Positions 18,776 to 28,100 of a stretch of 64,000 bases of DNA are shown here, piece after piece. Position 1 is the first letter of the stretch. The number at the start of each line of letters is the position of its first letter. The DNA is from Portibacter marinus (GTDB lineage: Bacteria; Bacteroidota; Bacteroidia; Chitinophagales; Saprospiraceae). Below the pieces are notes generated by a model. That model worked only from the letters and a program-made list of their open reading frames with translations. It had not been told where the DNA came from and did not search any database. The position numbers and the translations under genes are program-made. The stretch covers positions 744,001 to 808,000 of the forward strand of contig NZ_JAJNKB010000002.1 of assembly GCF_021533195.1 (NCBI RefSeq), read 5' to 3'.

Positions 18776-19831
18776 ATGAGAGGGAATAAACCATCCAAGA
18801 AGAAAGTTGCATTTCCGGTATCCAAACAGTTTGATACCTATCTTAAAAGTTACAATCGATTTTTAAAGTTGCCTATACAATATGATGATATGGATAGGTC
18901 TATAGGAGGCTTTGAACTTATGGATATGGATGGCAATGACACCCTATGGAAGACACTTATATATGATGAAGCAGAGCGCCAGGAATTACATGATCATCTG
19001 TGTGAAATATACGCTTTGCTCAAAACGGATGGGGACTTAAAAGTCATAGAACACCTCAAGGTCGATCGCATTGATTTTTGTATTTTCGGTAATACACATC
19101 CCTATAGAGTGCGTATAATCAACAGATTGAATGATAATTATGATCATTTTTATATCAAGAAAATAGACGCTTCCAGGATTTATGGATTAGAATTAGAGGA
19201 CCTGCTATCACCCAATAGGATTAGTTTTTTATATGATCGAGATACCTTGATTGAGGAGCATATCGCGGGAATTCCGGGCGACGACTTTATGAAGCGGAAT
19301 ACCAAAGTGAGCAACTTTGATCAGATCAGAATTGCTAAGGAATTTATTAAGTTCAATGAACGATGCTTTGTCAGATTACTAGGAGACATGCGTTCCTATA
19401 ACTATATTGTAGATATTACTCCGGATATTGATGGGAATCAATATCGGATCAGAGCCATTGATTTTGATCAACAATCATATGAAGGGAGAAAAAACTTCTA
19501 CTTACCTCAATATTTCAAGGAGAATAATGCGATTATAAAACTGGGACTCAATCATTTAGGTACAGAAACGGTCACCCAATATCAGTTTGAAGAACGATCG
19601 CTTATTACAAGGAGGGCTAAAACCTCAAGTGTAAGACTGAATAAGCTATTAAAATGTATGATCGCTGACAAACTGTCTTTTGACTATAAAATAGACCAGC
19701 TCAAATTCGAGCTGGCCTCGCATCATAAGACGCATATTTTTGATCACTGCGATTCCATGGGGGAATTGGTTCTGGCAAACCTGAAGTTGGTCCTTCAGAA
19801 AGAATTCAAGCAGAGTATCTTAAAGTTGTGA
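18776..19831 (+). CDS. Unrecognised cytosolic protein with kinase-like (PKL/APH-fold) motifs
   Basis: The gene was not recognised by family, but its 351 residues show the ordered landmarks of a protein-kinase-like fold. These are FYIKKI (125-130, candidate beta-3 Lys), a following acidic helix, LIEEHIAGIPG (158-168, resembling the hinge of aminoglycoside kinases), GDMRSYNYIV (203-212, resembling the catalytic-loop D-x4-N pattern) and IDFDQ (228-232, resembling the metal-binding Asp motif). The usual His before the catalytic Asp is Gly. No signal peptide. The ORF could begin at a TTG at 18758, but the ATG at 18776 is preferred. Substrate is unknown, and a non-catalytic role is possible. Its stop abuts the convergent DUF937 gene. 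Confidence 0.6.
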   Translation: MRGNKPSKKKVAFPVSKQFDTYLKSYNRFLKLPIQYDDMDRSIGGFELMDMDGNDTLWKTLIYDEAERQELHDHLCEIYALLKTDGDLKVIEHLKVDRIDFCIFGNTHPYRVRIINRLNDNYDHFYIKKIDASRIYGLELEDLLSPNRISFLYDRDTLIEEHIAGIPGDDFMKRNTKVSNFDQIRIAKEFIKFNERCFVRLLGDMRSYNYIVDITPDIDGNQYRIRAIDFDQQSYEGRKNFYLPQYFKENNAIIKLGLNHLGTETVTQYQFEERSLITRRAKTSSVRLNKLLKCMIADKLSFDYKIDQLKFELASHHKTHIFDHCDSMGELVLANLKLVLQKEFKQSILKL

Positions 19832-20449
19832 CTATCTTCTATTTTTTAGAAAACCACCAAGCATCTTCATGCCCATTCCCGCTACATCATCCATGACACT
19901 TCCGTCACCATCTGCATCCAGGACTTGTTGAAAAATACTTAATTCCTCTCTTTGTGGCTTTGCTTCCTGAACGGACCGATTTAAAAAGTCAAAAATATTG
20001 TTTTGATTAACCTCGTTTTGTGATCGCGCTTTTCCCAGACTTCCCATTACTATAGGTGCCAACATTTTCAATAGCGTAGCTGATTTTAAAAAGTCTAATC
20101 CAGATCCTTTGCTTAGTGCTGCCACGATTCCGTTCGTATTATTTCCGAGTAGGTGGTCTAAAATACCCAGGCCATTGACTGTTCTAGAATTTGTAGGTTG
20201 TGAACGACCTACCACCAATCCGAGGACATCGTTAAGAATACTTCCGTCATGATCCCTGTCAAGTGCTCCTAGCAAACTAGAGGCTTGAGATTCATTTTTA
20301 GTGTTTTTAGAGAGTGCTCCCACGATGGCTGATACAGCTCCTTGCGCTGCGGCGGCGGTAGTGTCTTCATCAGCCCTGATTTGCTTGCTAAGTGCAGAGA
20401 TTACTTCAGGAGTCATTTGTTTCTGAATGATGTTAAAAAGATTATCCAT
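19832..20449 (-). CDS. DUF937 (YidB-like) family protein
   Basis: The 205-residue product matches the DUF937 pattern: an N-terminal helical part (FNIIQKQMTPEVISALSKQI), alanine-rich helices, a glycine-rich GILDHLLGNNTNGIV and KMLAPIVMGSLGK. Two acidic calcium-loop-like motifs, DRDHDGS and DADGDGS, follow the helical units, in the manner reported for this family in Bacteroidota. Function is unknown. There is no signal peptide. The gene ends directly against the stop codon of the kinase-like gene on the other strand. Confidence 0.8.
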   Translation of the reverse strand: MDNLFNIIQKQMTPEVISALSKQIRADEDTTAAAAQGAVSAIVGALSKNTKNESQASSLLGALDRDHDGSILNDVLGLVVGRSQPTNSRTVNGLGILDHLLGNNTNGIVAALSKGSGLDFLKSATLLKMLAPIVMGSLGKARSQNEVNQNNIFDFLNRSVQEAKPQREELSIFQQVLDADGDGSVMDDVAGMGMKMLGGFLKNRR

Positions 20450-20623
20450 GTTTGTAATTATTTGTTAAATGTACAGTTCATTTTGAAAAAACATATTGTC
20501 AAACTGTAATTTCGATATATTATTTGTTAAAATAGGTAGCGAAAAGTATAAAACTGATTTTTTTTACAAATTCAATGTTAACTTCTACATAAAAACATTG
20601 ACATAAATAAAAAACAAAGAGCA

Positions 20624-21472
20624 ATGAGATTTACTTACACACTAATTATGATTTTTTCAATTCAAATTTTAATGGGTCAAACAGACCCTGTGGGAAAAGT
20701 CATTCGCAAAGCAGAACGAAAAGTTGCGGACAGGATCGTAGAGAAGACCGCTGAAGGCATTTTTAATAAAATTTTTGGATCAGATAGCACAAAAACCACG
20801 AAAGACAAATCGGTCAAGACTGATTCTACGGTTACTGCTGATAGTGAACCCTTCGGTGGGCTGTTTTCGGCCAAGAAAGTGGATAGAGAATATCATTTTG
20901 ACCTTACTTTGGATATGGTCATTAAAACAGAAGACAAAAAAGGAAAAGGAGATCCTATTAATATGAAGATGCATTATAGTCAGGACAGTGCCTATATAGG
21001 CACAGAAATGGAGTCTGCTATAAATATTATGGATTTTACGAACATGAAAAATTACACGATTGTGGGTGGAAATGTCACTTCACTTGATTTACAGAAGGTC
21101 ATGGATAAGGCTAATCGACAACAAGACAAGAAAGAGGAGGAGGTAGATTACACTTTCGAAAAAACAGGAAGGAAGGAAAATATAGCAGGCTATCTTTGTG
21201 AGGAATACAAAGTGGAATCAGATGATATGATTGGTAATTATTGGTTAGCGAACGATGTTGGTATTGATGTGGAAACCTATCAAAAGTCTTTTGCAACGAA
21301 CCCTAATATCAATTTCCCTAGTGACGCCAGGGGAGTCATTCTTAAAATGAGAATGGAGGATAAAAAAGACAAGACAGTAACTACCATGGAAACCAATGAA
21401 GTGATAAAACAGGAAATCATTTACGATTTAAGTAAGTATAAAGTCACTGACCTTTCGCGATTTGGATTTTAG
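20624..21472 (+). CDS. Exported DUF4412-like protein
   Basis: The 282-residue product has a signal peptide (about 1-18, ending ILMGQ). A basic/acidic helical segment (about 25-70) precedes a C-terminal domain with the pattern GRKENIAGYLCEEYKVESDD, typical of DUF4412 proteins of Bacteroidota. The family is exported and has no known activity. It stands alone, 174 bp after the divergent DUF937 gene and 93 bp before the DUF2911 gene. Confidence 0.72.
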   Translation: MRFTYTLIMIFSIQILMGQTDPVGKVIRKAERKVADRIVEKTAEGIFNKIFGSDSTKTTKDKSVKTDSTVTADSEPFGGLFSAKKVDREYHFDLTLDMVIKTEDKKGKGDPINMKMHYSQDSAYIGTEMESAINIMDFTNMKNYTIVGGNVTSLDLQKVMDKANRQQDKKEEEVDYTFEKTGRKENIAGYLCEEYKVESDDMIGNYWLANDVGIDVETYQKSFATNPNINFPSDARGVILKMRMEDKKDKTVTTMETNEVIKQEIIYDLSKYKVTDLSRFGF

Positions 21473-21565
21473 TAGTAGTTGTCATGTGAAGAACGATTTA
21501 AGTTTACTTGTTTTTAGTATTTTCACAGAGAGAAACTAATTTTTAAATCTTAATAACTATTAAAT

Positions 21566-22657
21566 ATGAGATCAATAGGGACGATAGTAAGTTTGCTTAT
21601 CGTACTGACCACTGCCTATGCACAGGACAGTAAATGGCCTAGTCTGGATGCCAGCACAATGGATGCAGAGTATTACCCGGCAGAAGTAGCCTGGAGAAAC
21701 TACTTGTCTGAGGACAAACGAAACATTACACCGAAAATGAAGGTGGTCTATTCCAGGCCAATGATGAAGGATAGAAAGATCTTTGGGAACCTGGTTCCTT
21801 ATGGGGAAGAATGGAGACTAGGTGCAAATGAAGCTACTATGATTACCTTTTACCAACCTGTCGATTTTGGTGGCCAAACGGTAAATCAGGGTACTTATTC
21901 TCTTTTTGTAGTTCCAGAAGCAGGTCAATGGACTTTTCATTTGAGTTCTGAAATGGGCATTTGGGGCAGCGCAAATCGTGACAAATCCAAAACTGTAGCT
22001 TCAGCCACTGTGAAAACGGAGGACGTTGAAGAGCCCAGGGAAGCGCTTGCCATGGCCTTTCAGGAAGTAGATGACCTCACTGCCAACCTTATTGTAGAAT
22101 GGGAGAAAACCAGAGCTGTATTACCGATTGCGTTTAATCCGGTCATCCTGCAAGGAATAGATGCCAGTCCTATGGATATGGCACATTACCCAAGAAATAG
22201 TGCTTTTAACAACTATGCTGAGAGCGAAGATAAAAAGGCCGATCCGATCATTCAGGTCATCTACAGCAGACCACAGAAGAATGATCGGGATATATTTGGT
22301 GGTTTGTTGAAGGAAGGTGAAGTTTGGAGAATCGGTGCTAATGAGGCCACGGAAGTTGTTTTCTACAAAGATGTGAAGATAGGAGAAAAGGAACTGAGAA
22401 GGGGAAGATACGCTATGTTTGCTGAACTGAATGGTGACACATGGGATGTGATTTTTAGCAAAGACTATCCTATATGGGGAGCAGCAAACAGGGATGAAAG
22501 TAAAGATGTGGCATCCGTTACAGTACCGGTATATCAAGAAGATGAAGTGGTGGAAGCTTTAGCGATCATATTTGAAGAAAAAAGCGAAACTTCAGCTGAT
22601 ATGATTATTGGTTGGGATAAAACCAGGGCAACAGTACCTGTTTCCTGGGAGAAATAA
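21566..22657 (+). CDS. Exported protein with two tandem DUF2911 domains
   Basis: The 363-residue product has a signal peptide (about 1-19, ending TAYAQ) and two copies of DUF2911. The copies (about 25-195 and 200-363) share VYSRPMMKDRKIFG / IYSRPQKNDRDIFG, EEWRLGANEAT / EVWRIGANEAT and WGSANRDKSK / WGAANRDESK. Single-domain versions are common in Bacteroidota; here an internal duplication has given a double-length protein. Function is unknown. A terminator follows at 22686-22721. Confidence 0.85.
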   Translation: MRSIGTIVSLLIVLTTAYAQDSKWPSLDASTMDAEYYPAEVAWRNYLSEDKRNITPKMKVVYSRPMMKDRKIFGNLVPYGEEWRLGANEATMITFYQPVDFGGQTVNQGTYSLFVVPEAGQWTFHLSSEMGIWGSANRDKSKTVASATVKTEDVEEPREALAMAFQEVDDLTANLIVEWEKTRAVLPIAFNPVILQGIDASPMDMAHYPRNSAFNNYAESEDKKADPIIQVIYSRPQKNDRDIFGGLLKEGEVWRIGANEATEVVFYKDVKIGEKELRRGRYAMFAELNGDTWDVIFSKDYPIWGAANRDESKDVASVTVPVYQEDEVVEALAIIFEEKSETSADMIIGWDKTRATVPVSWEK

Positions 22658-22685
22658 GGAATTGAATTACTGTAAAGTAAGGTAG

Positions 22686-22721
22686 GCCTTGACATCTCGT
22701 GTGTTGAGGCTTATTTTTTTT
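22686..22721 (+). terminator. Rho-independent terminator after the DUF2911 gene
   Basis: GCCTTGACA pairs with TGTTGAGGC (two wobble pairs as RNA) across a 7-base loop, followed by TTATTTTTTTT. It lies 29 bp after the stop and isolates the transketolase gene downstream. Confidence 0.75.
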
Positions 22722-22743
22722 AGCCTTTGATTCATTAAAGTTA

Positions 22744-22771
22744 TTGTAACTGATTGGAATCTTTATTTTTG
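22744..22771 (+). promoter_or_regulatory. Promoter of the transketolase gene
   Basis: A -33-like TTG (22744-22746) and an exact -7 element TATTTTTG (22764-22771, consensus TAnnTTTG) are spaced by 17 bp. The likely start of transcription lies about 10 bp before the ATG at 22789. Confidence 0.6.
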
Positions 22772-22788
22772 CATAAAAACTAGAACCA

Positions 22789-24822
22789 ATGAGCGAGAAG
22801 TCAATATCAATGAAAGCGGCAGATAATATTAGAATTTTATCTGCGGCAATGGTGGAGCAGGCCGATTCCGGACATCCTGGTGGTCCCATGGGTGGTGCGG
22901 ATTTTATGCATGTCTTGTTCAGTGAATTCTTGCAATTTGATCCGAGTGACATGACCTGGTTCGGCAGAGACAGATTCTATTTGGATGCCGGACACATGTC
23001 TGCAATGCTATACTCCACAATGGCCCTGTTTGGTAAGTACTCCATGGACGATTTGAAGGATTTTCGTCAATGGAAGAGCGTAACACCGGGACATCCTGAG
23101 GTAGATTTTGAAAGAGGTATTGAAAATACTTCCGGACCATTAGGCTTAGGTCATGCCTTCGGTATAGGTTCTGCAGTTGCTGAAAGGTTTTTAGCTGAAC
23201 GTTTCGGTGAAATCGTAGAGCACAAAACCTACATATATATTTCTGATGGTGGTGTTCAGGAGGAAATATCTCAGGGTGCAGGTCGAATCGCAGGGTTTCT
23301 GGGATTGGGGAATATCATTATGTTTTACGATGCGAATGAGATCCAACTTTCCACTGAGGTTGATGAAGTGACTAAGGAAGATACTGCAAAGAAATATGAA
23401 GCATGGGGCTGGCACGTGCTGACGATAGACGGAAATGATCACGATCAAATCAGAAAAGCATTAAGGGAGTGTAACGATGAAACCGGCAAGCCCAGTTTAA
23501 TCATTGGTCAGACCACCATGGGCAAGGGAGTGAGGTCAGAGGATGGAGAATTATACGAAGGCGAGGTAGAACTACATGGTAAGCCTTTAGGAAAATCAAA
23601 GGCTTCCTATCAAAAAACGATTGAGGGTTTAGGAGGAGATGTCAATGATCCATTTACCATTTTTGAAGATGTAGCAAATCATTATGATCAAGTATCTCAA
23701 TCCCTGAAAGAGAAGGCTGACCAAAAAAAGAGAGCCAACAAGAACTGGGCTTCGGACAATCCGGATCTTTACCAGAAATTAGAACGATTTATTAATAGGA
23801 GTCTTCCTGATATAGATTGGCGTAATATTGAGCAGAAATCCAATATTGCGACTCGAAATGCTTCGTCTGCAGTCTTATCTTACTTTGCTGACCACATTGA
23901 AAATATGATCGTTGCTTCAGCAGATTTATCAAATAGTGATAAAACCGACGGATTTTTAAAGAAAACTACTGCTTTCAAGAAAGGCGATTTTTCCGGTGCT
24001 TTTCTTCAAGCAGGTGTTTCTGAATTATCCATGGCAGCACTTGCGACCGGCATGGCTTTGCATGGTGGTGTTATACCAGTATGTGCAACGTTTTTTGCTT
24101 TTTCAGACTATATGAAACCGGCCATTAGGGTTGCTGCTTTAATGGAACAACCGGTCCATTTTATTTGGACACACGATGCCTTTAGAGTGGGGGAAGATGG
24201 ACCTACTCATCAGCCTATTGAACAAGAAGCACAAATAAGGCTATTGGAAAAATTAAAAAATCATTCAGGTAACAATGCATTTGTAGCATTGCGACCAGCT
24301 GATGCTGTGGAAACAACTGTGTGTTGGAAGATTGCTCTTGAGACAACGAATGCTCCTTCTGGGCTGATTCTTTCACGACAGGATATTCAGGATCTGCCAG
24401 GTGAAAATAGATTTGATGAAGCATTGGGTGCTGAAAAGGGGGCTTACATCGTGGAGGACTGTGAAGTTACGCCCGATGTAATTCTGTTGGCCAATGGTTC
24501 AGAGGTTTCTACTTTGTTTGAAGGTGCGCAGTTGCTCAGAGATAGAAAAGAACTGAACGTAAAAATCGTAAGTGTTCCAAGTGAAGGTATTTTTAGGAAT
24601 CAGTCTAAGGAATACAGGGAAAAAGTCTTGAATCCAGGTGTTCCAAAATTTGGAATGACCGCCGGACTTGCTGTTAATCTTGAGGGTTTGGTAGGAGATT
24701 CTGGTAAAGTATGGGGGCTTGAGCACTTTGGGTATTCTGCGCCATATACCGTCCTTGATGAAAAGTTTGGATATACTGGAGAGAACGTTTTTAAATGCGT
24801 TACCGAGTTATTAGATATCTAG
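22789..24822 (+). CDS. tkt: Transketolase
   Basis: This is a cytosolic thiamine-diphosphate enzyme of the non-oxidative pentose phosphate pathway that moves two-carbon units between sugar phosphates. The 677-residue length is full for the family. Visible hallmarks are SGHPGGPMGGADF near the N-terminus, TSGPLGLGHAFGIGSAVAER, the TPP region beginning ISDGGVQEE, and HDAFRVGEDGPTHQPIEQ in the pyrimidine-binding half. The C-terminal domain (about 540-677) is present. It is transcribed alone from its own promoter; two AT-rich hairpins follow. Confidence 0.95.
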   Translation: MSEKSISMKAADNIRILSAAMVEQADSGHPGGPMGGADFMHVLFSEFLQFDPSDMTWFGRDRFYLDAGHMSAMLYSTMALFGKYSMDDLKDFRQWKSVTPGHPEVDFERGIENTSGPLGLGHAFGIGSAVAERFLAERFGEIVEHKTYIYISDGGVQEEISQGAGRIAGFLGLGNIIMFYDANEIQLSTEVDEVTKEDTAKKYEAWGWHVLTIDGNDHDQIRKALRECNDETGKPSLIIGQTTMGKGVRSEDGELYEGEVELHGKPLGKSKASYQKTIEGLGGDVNDPFTIFEDVANHYDQVSQSLKEKADQKKRANKNWASDNPDLYQKLERFINRSLPDIDWRNIEQKSNIATRNASSAVLSYFADHIENMIVASADLSNSDKTDGFLKKTTAFKKGDFSGAFLQAGVSELSMAALATGMALHGGVIPVCATFFAFSDYMKPAIRVAALMEQPVHFIWTHDAFRVGEDGPTHQPIEQEAQIRLLEKLKNHSGNNAFVALRPADAVETTVCWKIALETTNAPSGLILSRQDIQDLPGENRFDEALGAEKGAYIVEDCEVTPDVILLANGSEVSTLFEGAQLLRDRKELNVKIVSVPSEGIFRNQSKEYREKVLNPGVPKFGMTAGLAVNLEGLVGDSGKVWGLEHFGYSAPYTVLDEKFGYTGENVFKCVTELLDI

Positions 24823-24869
24823 TATCACCTTTGCTGATTTGCTTTTGAGCTAGTCTTTTGCAATACAGA

Positions 24870-24919
24870 AGACATACAGTCACTATGTCTATTATTATCA
24901 TTATTAATTTTGATAATAA
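24870..24919 (+). terminator. Two AT-rich hairpins after tkt, possible terminator
   Basis: AGACATA and TATGTCT (24870-24890) form a 7-bp hairpin. It is followed directly by TTATTATCA and TGATAATAA (24892-24919), a 9-bp hairpin. Neither has a clean T tract, so termination here is tentative. The rest of the 285-bp gap is AT-rich, with a TATATTTG -7 match at 24956-24963 about 145 bp before the next ATG. Confidence 0.35.
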
Positions 24920-24955
24920 CTTTCACATATATGAATATTTCTTATATTACTTATC

Positions 24956-24963
24956 TATATTTG
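24956..24963 (+). promoter_or_regulatory. Possible -7 element for the repeat-protein gene
   Basis: TATATTTG matches TAnnTTTG exactly but has no clear -33 partner. It would leave a 5' leader of about 140 nt before the ATG at 25108. Confidence 0.35.
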
Positions 24964-25107
24964 TAAATATAGAGCTCTCACGCTTTTAGGTACATGTCTT
25001 TGCACATACTTTATTGCAAAATAGCAAGAAAGTGTAAACAATTCGTGATACGTCTGTGATGGCTAATATTTACTTTTAATCAAAGCATTAACATTTAAAT
25101 CAATAAT

Positions 25108-28100
25108 ATGAATAAACTATTACCAATTTATTTACTCTTGACCATGTTCTTTACGTTGCCACTAACACTGGTAGCGGATGATGCTTTTGATGGCGGAGTA
25201 ATTTCACTCATGAACGGAACTACAGAAACAGAAATTTGCGTAGGAGATGGCATTGCAGACCCAATTATGGTGATGCTAATGGATGCAGAAGGGCCATATA
25301 TGACGTGGGTTGTGACAGATACCACCGGCAAAATTGTTGCCATTCAAGAAAGCAATACATTTGATTTCGAAGGTGCCGGCGCAGGAACCTGTGTCATTTG
25401 GCATATGAGCTACAAAGACATCGTTGGAGATTTCAAGGTCGGCATGAACAAGGATAATGTCCAAGGATGGCTTGACTATTCAAATCCAATTACAGTTGTT
25501 AGACGGCCTATTGCAGCGGCAACGATATCAGTAAATGGAACTGATCAAATAGATATTTGCATAGATGGTATACCTGATCCATTTGAAGTTACTTACACCG
25601 GAGGAGTGGGTAGGTACAGTAAATATCTGGTTACCGATGAAGACTTAAACATTCTTGCCATCACCTCTGACAATGAATTTGACCTGGAAGGTGCTGGAGA
25701 AGGTGTGTGTCTGATATGGCGACTCACCTTCAATAATATCTTTGGAAATGTGGTAGGCCTCAATGCAGGAAACTTGGGTGGATGTTTTATGTTATCAAAT
25801 CCCATAACCGTTACCCGTACTGCTGTAGAAGGTGGAACACTGGAATTGGAAGATGGTGGAACTGAATTGGCCATTTGTGCTGGAGACGGAGTTGAGAATC
25901 CGTTTACTCCAATACTTACTGAAGGAAGCGGTGACAGCAGTGCCTGGATCATCACGGATCAAAATTTGAATATATTAGGTGTCCCAGGTGGTCCTACCTT
26001 CGATCTTGAGGGAGCGGGAGATGGCGTTTGTCTTCTTTGGAATGTTTCTTACAATGGAGATATCGATGGCCTGACTGTGGGTGCCAATGCTGCTGATATT
26101 TCTGGTTGTTATGCCTTATCTAATGCCATTACTGTAACCAGAGATGGTGTTTCAGGAGGTACCATCTCTTTAATAGAAGGAGGAGATTCTTTGACCATTT
26201 GTACCGGAGATGGTACGGTGGACTTATTTACTTTGGAAATTTCGGATGCCACCGGAGAAAACCAGAGTTGGGTAATTACCGATGAAGATTTAAACATTTT
26301 GGGCTTACCAAATGGGCCGACATTTAACCTTGAAGATGCTGGTGCAGGCGTTTGTCTGGTATGGAATTTATCATTCAACGGTGATATTGAGGGAGCAGAG
26401 GTAGGCATGAATGCGGGAAATCTTCAGGGTTGTTTTAGTTTATCAAATCCCGTCACAGTGGTTAGAAATGCAGTTGCACCTGCAAGTATTCAGACCACAT
26501 TGGGACTTACAGAGTTTTCCATTTGTGCAGGTGATGGAGCTGCAGATATCTTTACAGTAGAAATTTCGGGTGGTGAAGGAGAAAGTAGCGCATGGATCAT
26601 CACAGATCAGGATTTAAATATATTGGGTACCCCTCAAGGTCCTACTTTTAACCTGGAGGATGCAGGAAATGGAACTTGCTTGCTATGGTATGCCACTTTT
26701 TCGGGTATGTTATCTGGTGTCGAGGTAGGATCCAATGCTGCAGATATTTCAGGATGTTATGTACTTTCTAACCCGATTACGATAGAAAGAGAAGGTGTGG
26801 AAGCTGGCACAATTTCCCTTGAAGATGGAGGAGATGAAATTGAGATCTGCGCAGGAGATGGCGTGTCAGATGCTTTCACTATTAGTTTAGAAGGAGCTAC
26901 AGGTGAAAACAGTGCCTGGGTAATCACAGATGAAAATTTGAATATATTAGGAGTTCAGGACAGTGATACATTCGATTTGGAAGGTGCAGGAGAAGGCGTC
27001 TGTTTGATATGGAATGTCTCATTCAATGGAGATCTGGAGGGTGCAGAGACAGGTCAAAATGCAGGTGATCTTAGTGGTTGCCTGGCCTTATCCAATTCCA
27101 TCCGGGTGGTAAGAAATGCAGTGTCATCAGCTTCAATATCACTTGAGGGTGGCGATACAGAATTAACCATTTGTGCAGGCGATGGGAATGCAGACCCTTT
27201 TACTCCAGTTGTTGAAGGAGGAAATGGTAATAAGGCGGCTTGGGTGATCACGGATGAAGAGTTAAATATTCTTGGCATACCGGATGGCCCAGCAATCGAT
27301 CTGGAAGGAGCTGGTGCTGGTACTTGCCTGGTTTGGTATGTAACTTATAATGATACGATATCTGGATTGGAAATGGGTTCGAATGCTGCTGAACTTTCAG
27401 GATGTTTTGCACTTTCAAATGCCATAACTGTAGTCAGAAATGCTGTTGAGGGCTCAGTGATTGAAATAGAAGGAGGCGGTGACTCATTAACCATCTGTGC
27501 TGGTGATGGAATTTCAGATGCATTTTCTGCAACAGTTGAAGGAGGCTCAGGAGAATCCTCAGCATGGGTCATAACAGATGGGGACTTAAATATACTGGGA
27601 TTGCCTGCTGGACCAACTTTTGATCTTGAAGATGCAGGTGATGGTGTATGTCTGTTATGGCATATTAATATCAATGGAGAATTGATCGGTGCTGAAGTCG
27701 GAATGAATGTAGCTAATTTAGAAGGTTGCTTTGCTCTTTCGAATCCTATTACAGTGATAAGAGAGGGAGTGGCACCGGCGAATATTATGATCGAAGGTGG
27801 CGGAGAAGAAATTTCTATCTGTGCCGGAGATGGCATCTCAGATATGTTTACCGCTGTTGTAGAGGGAGGAGAAGGTGAACTTACAGCGTGGATCATCACT
27901 GATGAGAACCTGGATATACTGGCACTTCCTGAAGGACCATCTTTTGATCTGGATGGAGCTGGAGAAGGTACTTGTCTGGTTTGGTATCTCAACTATAATG
28001 GAGAGATTAGTGGCCTAGAAGTAGATGGTAATGCCGCAAACCTCAGTGGTTGTTTTGCACTTTCCAATTCCATTACAGTTGATAGAAGTGGGGTTGAACC

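Noticed and set aside
27345-27992. A 215-codon open frame on the minus strand within the repeat-protein gene, plus several similar ones
   Set aside because: They follow the period of the repeats and arise from the biased codon use of the plus-strand gene; none has a protein-like composition or a plausible start.
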